From NCBI GenBank assembly GCA_025667525.1, contig CM046874.1, positions 428,442,400 through 428,506,399 of the forward strand: 64,000 nucleotides of DNA. Direction: 5' to 3'. This document shows positions 10,415 to 23,688 of this stretch, in pieces. The stretch is from Glebionis coronaria (lineage: Eukaryota > Streptophyta > Magnoliopsida > Asterales > Asteraceae). The translations under genes were made by a program, and so were the position numbers. Every line of letters begins with the position of its first letter. Within the stretch, counting starts at the first letter, position 1. Below the pieces are notes generated by a model that saw only the letters and a list, made by a program, of their open reading frames with translations, was not told the origin of the DNA and did not search any database.

Positions 10415-11487
10415 TATAGTTGGTACTGCTACACAAGAAAACAAAATCTACCTAAGTGTCACTATCAGATCTTGTCTTTTTTGTCTTTAGTGGTAAATTT
10501 TAGGAATTATAACTTGATTTTAATTTTGTAATTTTTCTTATTTAATTTCTGAATTTTCTATTTAGTTTATTTTTATTTTACTGTTCATTTCCTATTTTTT
10601 AGATTAAACTGCATTTTAAATTACTTTTTAATAACTGATTTTTGTCTTTTAGTGAAAGAAATTAATATTTTTGAGTTCTAAAACTTTTCTTAGATTTAGA
10701 AAAGTATTTTATGATTTATAGTTCAAAAATATTTTAGTGTTCACATTTTTTTGTAATTTTTAGATTTTTTTTAGTTTAATTAGGGTTTAATTAATATCTA
10801 TTTTGTCTTTTAGTGAAAAATTTTACTTTTTTCAAACTTTTTCAATTTTCTACTTTTCATTAGTATAATTTAGGATTTTTAAAATTGTCAAATTATTTTT
10901 ATCATTATTTTATTATTTTTAATCATTATTTTAGTTTAAAAATAGTTTTTAGTGTTTTAAAAATAAAAAAATAGTTTTGAAAATTTAGGAAAAATACTTT
11001 TTAGTCTTTAAATAATATAAGTGATTTATTAATTCAATAAAATAATATTTTTGGCTTTTTGTTAATTATATTTAATTTTAGGGCTTTAATTAGCATTTAA
11101 AATTGAATATTAAATTATTAAAAGGTTTTAAAATATATTTATTGGATTTTTATCCTCATTTATATTATTTTAGACTTAGTTTTAATTTTAAATTAATTTT
11201 TAGGTTTAATTTTTAATTTTGTCACGTTTTACGTATTTACGTTCGCGTTTTACGTCAAATCGTCGTAGTGTAATCGTAATCGTAGCTCGTCTTAAATTTT
11301 TCTCTTCTAAACCAAAAATGTCACTAATCCAAACTTAGATTTTATATAATTGGCACACTTAATCCACACACCTCCTTCGAGAACGAACCCGCATTTATTC
11401 GGTTTTACGTTTTTCCTAAAGCATAAGACATAATACTTGCCGCTCATACGCGTTTTTCCTAAAACGTGTACGATTATACCTACATCA

Positions 11488-12031
11488 ACAACGTTATAAA
11501 AACGTATTGTATGATGTTTTTTCGAAAGTGGTTCGTATGATGGTTTTGAAGGCTAAAGCCTATATTATGATTTACGACAAAGATTTATATAAAATGTTTT
11601 TGGCCTATTTTATGGCCTACAACAAAGAATTGTTATTGTGATTTACAACAAAGAATTGTGCAAAATGATTTTCGGTAATGATTATATACCGGTGATATGT
11701 ATTAATGGTTTTTATTAAACTCTATGAATTCACTCGGCGTTTTCGTTGACTTTTTAACATGTTTTATCTCAGGTACTTGAAGGTAATTCTCAGGAAGACG
11801 ACAGGAATTTATGGCCCGCATTCAAATAAAATTTCCATTCAAATGTTTTGTAAAATTTGTATGATATATAATGACCTGAGGACCTATGTAATTTGATATT
11901 TATGAATGGAAAATGCTTTATTATTAAACGACGTGATTTTTATGCGTTGTATATGATTTGAGTAATGTGATATCCCGTAACACCAACGACTCTTCCGCTG
12001 AACTAATGTATGAATATTTGGGGGTGTTATA
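11488..12031 (+). repeat. 3' portion of the D 5' LTR
   Basis: Matches 20535-21073 of the 3' LTR at about 95-96% by eye and ends TTTGGGGGTGTTATA just before the primer site. It is truncated on the left by the B1 LTR end. Confidence 0.85.
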
Positions 12032-12034
12032 GTT

Positions 12035-12051
12035 TGGTACCAGAGCTCTCG
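12035..12051 (+). other. Primer binding site of D
   Basis: TGGTACCAGAGCTCTCG, 3 nt after the LTR end. It is an initiator-Met type site with one substitution (ACC for ATC) relative to C. Confidence 0.8.
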
Positions 12052-12227
12052 TTATAGAGAATGAAAGATTTTTAAAACCAAGGTTTTGAATAAAACATTT
12101 CAGAATCTTTTAACTATAAATATTTTTAAATAAATATTTTGAGTAAAATGCTTAAAAATCTTTTGACTATAACGGTGCCGAAGAATTCCCGAGTTACCGA
12201 CAAGGCCAGAATGAGAAGTGTAATTTT

Positions 12228-12393
<166 letters not shown>

Positions 12394-12453
12394 AATTTGA
12401 TTACATGATTGTTTGATGATTATTTAATACTTATACAAGGTATTTATACGACG

Positions 12454-12979
12454 TAGATTGTCCCAAGAAACCCTAACGCCCCTAGCAAATCAATCGAAGC
12501 TATTCCCATAGGAATTCTATCTATTCCAGATCTAAACCAACTTGTGGATATTTATGATCCCAACAAAATGGTTGATATTCGTAGAAATGTGGATATTAGT
12601 TGATTGTGACATTAAAGAAGATTTGGCGAGATTAAATCTGATATCGATGTCATGATGATCTTTCCTTATAGAGTGGAGTTTGACAAAACCTTACCACCTA
12701 GAAAGGTGTCATCTGATTCGGTTTCACCCAATTCTTAAATTTGAAATCGAAAAGGTGAATGTTGCACTTGAGGCTGTCATTAGAGACTTTACCCAAAAGC
12801 CTCATGCCACTAGTACCTTTCTGAGAAGTCTAATTGAATGTGTGAATCATTTCATATTAGTGACTCATTTGATAACTATTGTTGTAAGAGCTATAGGATT
12901 GGAAATTAAGTGTTGTTCATGTCGAACTTTTATTGCCCTTTCAAGGTCTAAGAATAAGGTTGAAAGAATTAGAGAATGA
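12454..12979 (+). pseudogene. D gag-region relic
   Basis: One frame from about 12454 reads IVPRNPNAPSKSIEAIP and on through VDIYDPNKMVDIRR to a stop at about 12602. Its start resembles the N-terminus of the C acidic ORF (QIVMADPNIP...). A 99-codon frame follows at 12680-12979 but has no recognisable capsid or zinc-knuckle motif. The identification as gag rests on position and the short match to C. Confidence 0.35.
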
Positions 12980-14801
12980 GGTAGGATGCCGCATTGAGTA
13001 TAAGTTGATTGAAACTTGAATAATGTAAAATTTAACCCGTATGGAATGTGAGATTGTTAAGAGGAAGTCGTTGAGTCCTGTGATTGAATTATAAGGTTTT
13101 AAATTATTGTTGGCTCGTGTTAAGGGTTGTTTCTAGGCCATTGTCCAATGACGAGGATGCCCAGTGTCCAAGGAATAAATTGAAGAAATCTTCTTCTGAA
13201 TTGGGACCGATGGATCTTCCAGGACAGGTGGAACACCTAATGACTCTTGTAGGTTAGTATTCACTGTAACATCGTTTAAAAATCCTTAACTTAACTGAGA
13301 CATCAGTTGGTAGGATGAGTCCTTGGAATTGTATGACATGGCGACACGTAATCTGTTACGGTTCAATTTTTGACTTGTTTGTGATTAATGAAAATACTAC
13401 CTTTGATTGCTAAATCCTACATGTATTGATGTTATCTATCTGTTCTTGCTTCTTTCTAATGTTCGCATTAGTGATGCAACCATTGAACAAGTACTCATTT
13501 CGGATAGAGTTGCGTTGTAGATTCTTCTCTTTATATTTCTGTGTGCCATCGAGGTCATGAACCTCATGATTATTTGGCTAAGCTCATTTGCTATTATATT
13601 GTAGTTAATTCTTGGTGAAAAACTTTTCATCACTTTTTTGCAGATCACTCATTGTTTTTATAAAGTTAAAGCAGTATCCCTTGACAAAAATTGAATTTTC
13701 GTCACCATATGGATTATTCAAAGTGAGATTTATAAGTAATCGTTATCAAAATAAAGTCGTTTATGAAACTCTTTGGAAAACTTAATTGTTTCCATAACAA
13801 AGAACATCTCTGTAAATTTATTTTGATTCTTATTCCAGAATTAAGCGTGAAAATATTTTTATTTTAAACATGATGACAAAATTTTGACGAACTGAGTATT
13901 GCATCGTTAATCCTAAAATTGTATATAGTTGCGCGCCTACGTACAATTTGGAAGGGACCGTGCAAGACTGATTAGTAGTCACCATGAAATTGTTAATAAA
14001 CATTACATTTTTCTTTGTAATTGTGAAAGATTATATTTTTATGAGATTTGAAAGAAGTAAAAAATAGGGACATATTGTTAGGGACACCTACATATGTACC
14101 CGTACCATTTATTTTTTCCGTATCGGATTTTATTATCTGTGGAAATTGTCTTATTTGACAATTGACCTCCCTCCTTGTCCAATTCTCTCATGGTGAGATT
14201 CTTTGGAAAAGTATCTAATTATCGAGTATTGATACCCGACTGGATGTATCGACGTTCCTATCATTTCTTTTTATTAGATTTCATTTGAATGACCTGGGTA
14301 ACGATCCGAGGAGCTTTCGAATGCGTACTCAAATCATGAAAACATGGGATATATTCATATTCGTTAATGTTTTCGTCTGTATCTGATTTGAAATTCTCTC
14401 GCGTAGATTATGCGTTGACCTTACTCTTTTAATGTTAGCTATGTCCCCAGATATCCTTGAATCTGTGAAGGATTATGAGTTATTATTAGTCTTTTGAGAA
14501 GTTCACATCTTATTAACGGTAACGAAACTGGAAAGTTGATAGTGCTAATAGAATGGATTAACTGATTATGACATAATGTCATTGTCTAAATTGATGGGAA
14601 CTCGAGTAGAATTACCCTAAAAGATAAGATGTTGATTATCAAAAGTGATATAAATAATTCCTGATGGATGACCATATCCTGCATTTAGGCTTGAAATTAT
14701 ACCATGAATGGTTATGAACTAGTCATAGATCTTGTAATCTAGAAAGAACTTAATGTAAATTTACTAAAAGATGTTCCTGTTATTTGAAACTCTCTGAGGT
14801 A

Positions 14802-15600
14802 TTGCTGATGAATTACCTAGACTTCCGCCAATAAGGCATGTTGAATTTGGTATTGATTATATTCCCGGTGCTGCACCTGTGGCATGTGCACTGTACGTCA
14901 GCACCATCTGAATCGAAAGAGTTACCGTGCAACTGAGAGAGTTTTCGTAAAAAGTTTTTATTCTACTGAGCTCATCATAATGAAGAGCTACGATATTATC
15001 ATTCCCTATATTTATTGATTACCGTGAACTAAGTAAATTGACGATCAAAATTGACATCCATTACCCAAGATGAAAGATTTGTTCGATCATTTACAATGTT
15101 CTAGCGTATATTCAAAAAATTTGGTCCACGACATGGTTATCACCAACTTCGCATCCGCGAAAAAGATTATCTATTCCAGTCACTACATCCATAACTCGTA
15201 ATGAACATTATGAGTTTCATGTTATGTCGTTTGGATTGACCAATGCACATGTAGCATCCATAAATTTGGTGAATCACGTGTGTAGCCTGTAATTTGCTAA
15301 ATTTATGCTTGTGATCATTAAGGACCATCTATTTGTTTCTAAGAATAAGAAGGAGTTAGTAACCATTTATAGACTGCCCTGAGTTGGCCGAGCAATGAAA
15401 ACCTGTACCTTGAGTATTTAACATATGATTTAAGGCTTGATCCTTTACATTATTTGACCGTGTGATTAATAGATAATGGAATCTATATTGACTCTTCAAA
15501 GATTAGAGCCATTAAGGCTTTGGGTTATACCAAAAAGAAAGTGCAAAAATGTTTTGACAAATATTTATCAAAGGATTTTTAAGGAATCATTCCCTTATAC
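14802..15600 (+). pseudogene. D reverse transcriptase relic
   Basis: Conserved gypsy RT text survives in changing frames. ADELPRLPPIRHVEFGIDY and IPGAAPVAC (about 14802-14900) match the segment before the RT fingers. IDYRELSKLTIK starts at 15014. HYEFHVMSFGLTNAHVA (about 15200) corresponds to the usual FGLTNAP block. The stretch at about 15300 stands where the YVDD-type catalytic motif should be but reads LVIIKDHLFVSKNK, so the Asp pair is lost. NGIYIDSSKIRAIKAL (about 15478) matches the connection region. Many stops and indels make it non-functional. Confidence 0.75.
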
Positions 15601-16405
15601 CCAGATCATTTAACTAAACTCCCCTAGGAGTAAATGTTTGTGTATATCTCAAGACAACCTAAGAGGAATTGAGGAAAACATTTAAACCATGACTTGGAAT
15701 TTGGAGCGGCAGTTTTTGCTCTTCAAGTAAGAAAATTTTGACCAAAGTATAAACAAAGATTTTTTCGAACATTTACGGATATTATTAATTATTTGCGATA
15801 AAACAACAAAGATCGTGTTAACTAAATTCAAATTTATTTTGAACATCTTTCTATAATTGGACGAACTGAGAAATGTAAAAAAATTTACGTTTACGTTTCA
15901 TAAAAATTAAATATTTATTATTTAATTACTTGTAATAATTATCGACGCTCTAAACGTCGGATTAAGCAAAACTGATAAAAATAATAATTGAGACGAAATT
16001 TAAAACTTAGAAAATAGGAAGAAAGAATTTTTGAATAAATACGGTCATAATATTTATTTCATCGAGGAAGGTGAATGTAGATACTGACACATTATGTAAA
16101 AAGGATAAAGAACCAATTAGGATGTGCTCCTTAGTAATGACCGTGCAAAATAATTTGCCCGAATAATTTAGAAATAACCGATGCTTGTAAAAAGGATAAT
16201 ATAGATAATAAAAGGGGTTCGCGGCTAATGTGAACCATTAGAAATAAGAACCGATGGCGTTAAATGTTTAAAGTCCACTTGTGATTGCCTAAATATGGAG
16301 GATTTTGAGATTTAGTTATATTGGATGTATCTTATCTGGAGAAGTTCTACTGATGGCCAAATGTGACAGCAGACATCGCAACATATGTTAGTAAATGTTT
16401 AACTT

Positions 16406-16800
16406 TTGCGAAGGTCTAGGTTGAACGTCAAAACCCATCAGGATTGCTTCGATAGCTTATTATTCCTGTTTGAAAATAGGATAGAATCACCATGGATTCT
16501 TACGATAAATCTTCCAAGGTCATCATCTGAATTTGATTCGATTTGGGTCATCGTCGACAGACTGACCAAATATGCTAATATCATTCCCGTTAATGATAGA
16601 TTCTCGATGGAGAAGTTGACTCTTTTGTATTTAATAGAGTTGTGTAAACATAGTGTGTCTGTATCGATCATCTCTATCAAGATCCTCGCTTCGCATCAAA
16701 TTTCTAGAGATTTCATTAGAAGTCATTGGGAATAAATCTTGATGAGAGTACTATTTACCACCCCCAATCGAAGGGACAGGGTAAAGTAACGATACAAACA
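16406..16800 (+). pseudogene. D integrase core relic
   Basis: The longest open piece (16406-16735) reads FDSIWVIVDRLTKYANIIPV, the typical gypsy integrase core segment after the first catalytic Asp. The region of the first Asp reads WILTINLPRSS rather than the usual MDF/MDL...LP, so the Asp is gone. The second-Asp block (SDRD) reads SIISIKILASHQIS and is also lost. PQSKGQ-like text near 16765 marks the HPQTDGQ block. Confidence 0.7.
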
Positions 16801-17289
16801 CTAGGAGTCTTGTGTTATGTTTGAATGATTGACCTTTGGTAATGAACGGGATAATCGTTTTCCTTAGGACAGATCATCATTGATAATTATCGCATTAGGA
16901 TCGAGATCGAATCTTGTGAGGATATAAATATAAGAACACCTGTAGGTGGGAGTTGGGATGAAGATACCCGACATACACCCATTGTGAGTTGGACATGTCT
17001 TTAGGTTTAAGGTTGCCTATGATGACAAACCTAACCTTACAAAATACCCGAGCCGCGAGACCAGAAATGATTGTTGAAATTAGGATCTGATTATTGACTG
17101 CCAGTAGTAGGCAGGAGGTTATATGAATATGAAATGTAGATCTTGAAGTGCAGGATGGGTAGCGAAGTTATGCCAAAAAAAATTTCACCATGGACACATG
17201 AATTGATGATCTGAAAAATCATGGGAAAAATAAGTCCCCGTTGTATGGGACCATTGAGATAATGTAAAAAGATGGATTGAAAGGCATAT

Positions 17290-17580
17290 AAGCTGGATCT
17301 ACCCGAGGAATTCAAGGGCTGCATGAATTATGTTTCGTATATCGAACTTGATAAAATTTCTATCAAGTGAATATCTGATTACTTCTTAATGAAGTTTGGA
17401 TCGGCGAAATTTGCATTCATCAAAAACCCGTGAACATCATGGATAGAGAAAGTAAGTCAACTTAAGCCTGATCGTATTCCCGTAGTTATGATTATTAAAA
17501 TTCGCGTATTGTCATGAATTACACTTGAGAGAAAGGACCGAATGTGGAGGAAATACCCACATGGATTTAACTCTATAAGA
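17290..17580 (+). pseudogene. D integrase C-terminal relic
   Basis: LPEEFKGCMNYVSYIELDK, a later IKNP, then SWIEKVSQLKPDRIPVV and a RKDRMWRKYPH-like end match the tail common to one plant gypsy lineage (normally ...HDTFHVSNLKK..., IMDREVKRLK..., W...RE...KYPHLF). Several frameshifts and stops. This is the last coding remnant before the polypurine area (about 17625-17632) and the LTR. Confidence 0.6.
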
Positions 17581-17638
17581 AGTGAGTAGTAAGATAAATC
17601 GATCTTTGAGGACAAAGATCCTCTTTAGGGGTAACTGT

Positions 17639-20600
17639 TGTGACAACCCGTCAATTTATGGTCGATATTTTATTCTCAAGTATTATTTAAAATCATTACT
17701 TTATTTTTATAGTATGAACTCACTCATTTTTGGGAAGAAATAAGGGTTTACGTCTTAAAGTAGCATCGACTACGTCTAAACCGGAGAACTCTACGTTACG
17801 TGCTTACGTTTACATACACCATTTTTTATGACAGTCTGACATTTCAGGAAATAAATTTATTCTCGAATATTATTTTGGAATTTTTAATTTGTGTTGGTTC
17901 ATAAACTCACAAATTTACGGGATGAAATTAGGGCTTACGTGCATAATTTAACGTCCTTTACGACTAAACCGGAAACCCTAGGTTTACGTATTTACGCTTT
18001 TGTGCTCCGTTTTTGATGAGACAATTTTTATTAGATTCATTTTGTGCCGTTGATTCATAATTTATAAAAACGTTTTTCATAAAACGACCCGGGGGCACGC
18101 AAATCGAGGAAACTAGAATCGAGGAGTACCCGTAAATTAGTGGGGATGAGACAATTTAACACTTGCCCCACCCCCACTAAGGGGCGGCCAAATTATCCAA
18201 CACACTTCACTAGGTGTTAACTTAATATGATAACTAAGGACACTTGTCCTTAGTTACACATCAAAACCATTCACACCTCAAAACTAGGTAACATCAAACC
18301 ACTGCCCTCATTTGTTACATGCAACAACTCCACAAACTCTCTCTAGCTCTCTCTATTTGCCGTCCTACTCACCAGCATAAACCACCATTTGATCAAAATT
18401 TAACCATGAATCTTGTGTTAAACTTGCACAAGATTAAAGCCTTTTGAAGTCTTGTTGATTGGAGGTGATCCTAACATCTACAAAGAAGTTTCCTTGGAGT
18501 CTAGGGCTGATTTTTCTCAAGGTGTTCATATAGTTGGGTGATCTTGAAGGTGGTCTTGGTTTATCATAAGATTGGTTATCAAAAACCAAGTCTTATTCTT
18601 AACTTTCCTATCTTGGTTGGTAACAAGATCATTTCTTCCATTAACTTGTTATTTTGTAAATGTAATTTTTTATTTTCTTTATAAATATATATGTATATGA
18701 TGATTAATGATGATCAAAGTATTATGTGGGGATCTTGTGTTGATAAATTTGGTTAAAAAGATTAAAATCTACATGTAAAGATGTTAAAATCTTGACTAAA
18801 ATTATAGGCTGTATAAAACAGTAAGTAACCATATGATAACCTGATAAAATTACTTAGATTATTGAATATAGAGTAAGATATATGATTTTTACATATGTGG
18901 AGAGTTGTCCACTCAATTGAATCAATAAAATGAGCAAGATATGATTAAAATACTATTAAGGTTCAAATCTGTATAGTCTGTTTTGGACGAATTATTAGGG
19001 ACACTTAGAGGATAAATGAGCAGTAGCTAGGAGTTATTTGTAACACATATTATGTACTTTGTGCTGCCCAAATTTGAGCTTCTATCTTCTTGTAGAACTC
19101 AATATATGGCAAAAATGGTGAAAGTGATTTTGATAATCATATTTGGAAATAAAAGTATAAAATAAGCACTCAAGTAATACTATTATAAAATACATATGTA
19201 AAACCCACTAACTTATGATAATACTTATAAAATAAGTTATATACTTTGATAAATAAGTATGACATTTTATAAAATTACAAATTGATATGTTTTCTAAGTT
19301 ATAAAACTATGTATATAAGTTTTACGTCTTTTCGGCTAAAAACCGAAAGATTAACGTTTTCGTCAAATAAAACTTAGACGGTCGGACCTGTCTAATGGAA
19401 ACTTTTTATAACTCATCTACTGATATGTAAGTACATTTAACAAGTAAAAACCGATAAAACCCGAGCTTTATAACTTATGGACATTAACGAGCCAAAGTAG
19501 CATTATTGGACTATTAACTCAACTAGTTTGGCTAAATACTAATGGACTTACTCATGGGCTTACCCACTTGGGCCCAACATATGAGTATAGGCCTGGTATT
19601 AAAAGTATAAATGGACTAATATAATGTATTAGGCTTTTAATGGGCTTATTGGGCTTTAATATGTAAACAAGTTAAAACTAGTATAACTAGTCTAAAAATT
19701 TACTAACACACAACACTATAATGTTTAATCAAGAGATAAAATCCCACTTGATCATCATCATACTTATAATATCATCACATATACATAACCATTATTTTTG
19801 TAAAGTCATTGGACAAAAGTCTAAGACGAGTATTATTTGTCTAGGTTCCCGTGATTGAAGCACGCACCGTACATCCAAATCGTCGATAACCCGCCTTTCC
19901 CAATCAATGTGAGTTCATAGCCTCGCACTCTTTTAAATGTTTTATAAAATGTTTTATAAACCCGCGAGGGAGATAACATGTTAGTTTTAATAAAATAGGA
20001 CACCAGTTGTCCCGATTATTTGCTTATTGATATGGACTCGAATGATTGTATGACTCGATGAATGATTATATGACCCGATGAATGAAATGAAATGGATTAT
20101 TATTAGTTAGGTTATGTCACTAAATTTCCCATTAGCATAAATTGTGAACTACCGGGATTTGGTAGACGCTTATGCATATAATAGTACCATTTGGGGAAGA
20201 TCACCTCAGTTCGTGCCTTGACGGTTGATCCCCGTCGTGCCACATTGATTGGTAAGCGAATTTATGTTTGAGAAGATTTATATAAGCGTGACTATTGTGA
20301 CGACACGCTATTTCAGATGGGCAAAGGAATTTCGGGTTAGCTACCCGTTGTTTGTTATAGTAAGGTAGCAATGTCATGCGGCTTATAATAATCCAATAAC
20401 AAAAATACTGATGTACGCATTGAATTATAATATATTGCCTGACTAGTAATACGGGGTCTTATTACTGATATTATGTTCCTGTTTTGGTTTTACAAAACTA
20501 TTTTCATATAACGGTTTTTATTTAACTCTATACATCGTTATAAAACGTATTGTATGATGTTTTTACGACAATGGTTTGTATGATGGTTTTGAAGGCTAAA

Positions 20601-21073
20601 GCCTATATTATGATTTACGACAAAGATTTGTATAAAATGTTTTTGGCCTCTTTATGGCCTACAACAAAGAATTGTTATTGTGATTTACAACATAGAATTG
20701 TACAAAATGATTTTCGGTAATGATTATACACCGGTGATACATATTAATGGTTTTTATTAAACTCTATGAATTCACTCGGCGTTTTCGTTGACTTTTTAAC
20801 ATGTTTTATCTCAGGTACTTGAAGGTAATTCTCGGGAAGACGACAAGAATTTATGGCCCGCATTCAAATAAAATTTCCATTCAGATGTTTTGTAAAATTT
20901 GTATGACATATAATGACCTGAGGACCTATGTAATTTGATATTTATGAATGGAAAATGCTTTATTATTAAACGACGTGATTTTTAAGCGTTGTCTATGATT
21001 TGAGTAATGTGCTATCCCGTAACACCAATGACTCTTCCGCTGAACTAAAGTATGAATATTTGGGGGTGTCACA
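17639..21073 (+). repeat. 3' LTR of D
   Basis: 3435 bp, TGTGACAACCC...GGGTGTCACA, with the inverted ends TGTGACA/TGTCACA. It follows CTCTTTAGGGG, a weak polypurine tract. It is similar throughout to C and to G. A pyrimidine-rich CTCTCT stretch near 18340 may lie in the transcribed leader, and the conserved inverted repeat is at 20284-20310. The next base (21074) is E gag sequence. Confidence 0.85.
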
Positions 21074-22023
21074 TCAGTAGTCCAACAAATCGTCTTCATC
21101 TGGTAATTTATCACTTAAACTTTAGTGCAGTCATGTTTATGCCAAATAATCATGTCTCACGCATATTTTCTTAAACAGACTCTTAGGTAGCAAGTGTACC
21201 TCCAGGAGGTTACACCTTCCCCATATGCACGACTTATAGTCATAGACATCACGGACCATGCCGTAAGGCTGCCGGAGTTTGTTTCAAGTGTGGACAATCC
21301 GGACACATGTTGAAGGATTGCAAGAAGGGAGATACTACGGGTACTTCTAGTGCTGCTCTTTCTAAGCCACCAGCTTCTGGTCTTGTCTATACTACCACCA
21401 GGGACCAAGCAAATAAGTCTTCAAGTACTATCACTGGCATCCTCTTTATGAACGGTCATGCTGCTTGCGTTTTATTCGATACTGGTGCAACTTATTCAGT
21501 CATATCCACTACGTATGCCACTAGTATTAATAAAATCTCTATGCCACTAGAGAGTATTTTAAGTATATCTACGCCTATGCGAGACTCTCTACGTATTACC
21601 CAGGTGTACAAAGATATTCCACTAGAATTTGATGATAAGATTCACCCAGTAGACGCACTTCCTTTGGATATGTGCGAGTATTATCTCATCTTAGGCATGG
21701 ACTGGTTATCCAAGCACCATGCTACTATCGACTGTCATACCTATCGGGTTATCTTCGTTGATGTCCAAACACCAGAGTACATTCACAATGGTTTTATACC
21801 AAGAAAGTCTGTACAAATCATTTCCGCCTTAGAAGCTCGTGCTTTACTATCTCATGGTTGCGAGGGCTTCCTAGCTTTAATTCAGGATATTACTACCGAA
21901 GTTCTGTCGATCCAAGATCAACCAGTTGTTTCTGAATTCCCCGATGTATTTCCAGAAGAACTTATGGGTATACCTATCCAGAAGAAAGTTAGACTAAAAA
22001 AACAAAGTAACAAAGATAAGTAA
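21074..22023 (+). pseudogene. E gag C-terminus, zinc knuckle and aspartic protease
   Basis: After the short exon end (21074-21102) and the intron (21103-21205), an open frame runs from 21206 to 22021. It contains GGYTFPIC, a CX2CX4HX4C knuckle (CFKCGQSGHMLKDC, about 21277-21320) and a gypsy protease with DTGATYS (about 21479), then ILGMDWLSKHHATIDC, the usual end of the protease fold. EFPDVFPEEL (about 21935) marks the entrance to RT. The frame ends with an unrelated Lys-rich tail, at the point where RT should begin. RT and RNase H are absent, so a deletion of roughly 2 kb occurred at about 22000. Confidence 0.8.
21103..21205 (+). other. Candidate intron in E gag
   Basis: Starts GGTAATTT (donor GT at 21103) and ends ACCTCCAG at 21205. 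It is 103 bp and T-rich. Removing it joins ...TCATCTG to GAGGTTAC in phase with the zinc-knuckle frame and skips the in-frame TAG at 21184. F has a matching interval of 102 bp at 42830-42931. An alternative acceptor at 21178 (TTAAACAG) also keeps phase but leaves the TAG. Confidence 0.6.
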
Positions 22024-22079
22024 TTGGATCTGTTGATTCAACAAGAATGCCAAAAACAATTCTGCTAATAATCGTTGAT

Positions 22080-22914
22080 TCTGAAGAATGCTCGAAAATC
22101 AGATCAAGCATGATGATATATGGGTTATAGTAGATCGTTTAACCAAGTCAACTCATTTTCTCCCAATTCGCAAAGACTTCTCAGTTAGCAAATTGGTAGA
22201 TATATTCCTTTAGGAAATCATGTGACTACATGGTACTCCATCAGACATCATATCAGATAGAGATCCTCATTTCACGTCTAAATTCTAGAAAGGTATGCAG
22301 AAAGCTTGGGGCACCAAACTTAAGCTTAGTCGTGCTCCAATCTATTGGGATTAAGTTGGAGAACAAATCCTTGAAGGACTAGAAATGATTGAGGTGACAA
22401 TGAGAAGGGCGCCATCGCCAAGGCGAAGCTACAGGTTGCTCGTGCTCGATAGAAGAGCTATGCTGATAAACATCATAGAGATCTAGAATTTAAGATCGGT
22501 GATCATGTTTTCCTTAAGGTATCACCAGCACGTGGTGTCAAGCGTTTTGGACTCAAGGGCAAGCTCAGTCCTCATTTCATCGGACCGTTTGAAATCCTTG
22601 AACGTGTCGGTGAAGTATCATATCGTCTAGCTTTACCTCCTCAGCTATTTCATGTGCATGATGTGTTCCATGTATCCTTACTCAGAGGTTATAATTACCA
22701 TCCATTGCATACAGTTTCGTATCCATTCGAGCAAATTCGTGAGGATCTATCATATATTGAGGAACCCGAGGAAGTTCTCGACCGTCAAGAACGAGTCATG
22801 AGGAGAAAGACGATTCCATTCGTCAGAATCCGTTGGAGGGACCATTCCGAGCGGGAAGCTACTTGGGAAACGGAGGAGTCTATCCGGACTTCTTACCCTC
22901 ATTTCCAGCTATGA
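22080..22914 (+). pseudogene. E integrase remnant with chromodomain-like C-terminus
   Basis: Integrase core text WVIVDRLTKSTHFLPIRK (about 22124) and GTPSDIISDRDPHF (second catalytic Asp, about 22230-22275) survives with stops. The block with the catalytic Glu (HPQTDGQ.E) is missing: the sequence jumps to RAPIYWD. From 22453 one frame is open to the stop at 22914: KSYADKHHRDLEFKIGDHVF, FGLKGKLSPHFIGPFEIL, HVHDVFHVSLLRG, then EVLDRQERVMRRKTIPFVRI and RWRDHSEREATWETEESI ending YPHFQL, the chromodomain-like tail of Tekay-type chromoviruses. The targeting tail is thus intact while catalysis is lost. Confidence 0.8.
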
Positions 22915-22970
22915 TTCGGGTATGTCATTTTCAGTTCATCGTATCTCTAATTCGAGGACGAATTATTCTT

Positions 22971-22985
22971 TTAGAGGGGAAGAGT
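22971..22985 (+). other. Polypurine tract of E
   Basis: TTAGAGGGGAAGAGT directly precedes the LTR start TGTAAAACCC. Confidence 0.8.
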
Positions 22986-23688
22986 TGTAAAACCCGCTTT
23001 AAAATCCATAAGATCATTAAATGCACGAATTTACGGTTAAATTTAAACTTTTTGATTAATTAATATACGACATGAATCACGAACATTTACTACGAACGTT
23101 ACGTATATTAATTAATTATTATAAGTATTATGTATGAAACCATGAATATTAATGCACTATAAGTATTTACGTAAAATACTTAAAACATACAAGACATAAA
23201 ACACGAACATTAAAACGAACACACATTATGATAATTTAAGACAGGAAAAATTAAAACAAATGTATATGTATAGTGTGTATGTGGCGTCCAACAAGAGGGG
23301 AAGAAAAGGGCTTTGGCCCAATCCATTAAGAATACATGTTTTAACCAAATAAGGATCCCTAGGGAATTTTCATAAAACATAAACACGGTGAATTTACAAA
23401 ACCCTAAAAATCTCTCCTCCTTGTCTCCTCTTGGCCGCGGCATCAACAACAACAACAAGGGCAATTCTTTGCTTTTTGATCTTTGGTAATTATGTATTCG
23501 TGTTCGTGTTTCATTCCTAAATTCATCCACGCATTTGGTATTAATCGAATGTTAATCTTTTTAATCTTTTTATTTTAATTATGATCATATGTTCATGAAT
23601 CCATTAAAACATTAATTTAAAAACATGTTTATATAGAAGATTAAACAAGTTCGGGTTGGTTTGGTTTGTTTGTTTCGATCGCACGCAA

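Larger units (their letters stand above)
4965..11487 (+). mobile_element. B1: Ty3/gypsy element (Athila-related), 3' internal region and 3' LTR
   Basis: Plus-strand 3' half of a retrotransposon: an acidic ORF, a second ORF, about 1.9 kb of non-coding sequence, a polypurine tract and a full 3547-bp LTR. The LTR and the last 250 bp of the interior match B2 (50951-55312) in reverse orientation. The non-coding part also matches the 3' region of A2, so families A and B are related. Its 5' part is displaced by A3, and its LTR end lies within the D 5' LTR. Confidence 0.8.
7941..11487 (+). repeat. 3' LTR of B1
   Basis: 3547 bp, starting TGATGAGACTG and ending CCTACATCA. It matches B2 (50951-55006, ending CACTACATCA in its own sense) along its length, although B2 is about 500 bp longer. 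It contains a TATA box at 9011, a very AT-rich stretch (10480-11220) and several strong hairpins. Immediately right of 11487 the sequence becomes the D 5' LTR. Confidence 0.85.

Noticed and set aside
12680..12979. 99-codon frame in D as an intact gene
   Set aside because: It lies amid frameshifted gag/pol relics, has no motif, and no comparable frame was seen in C or G; kept only as part of a relic.
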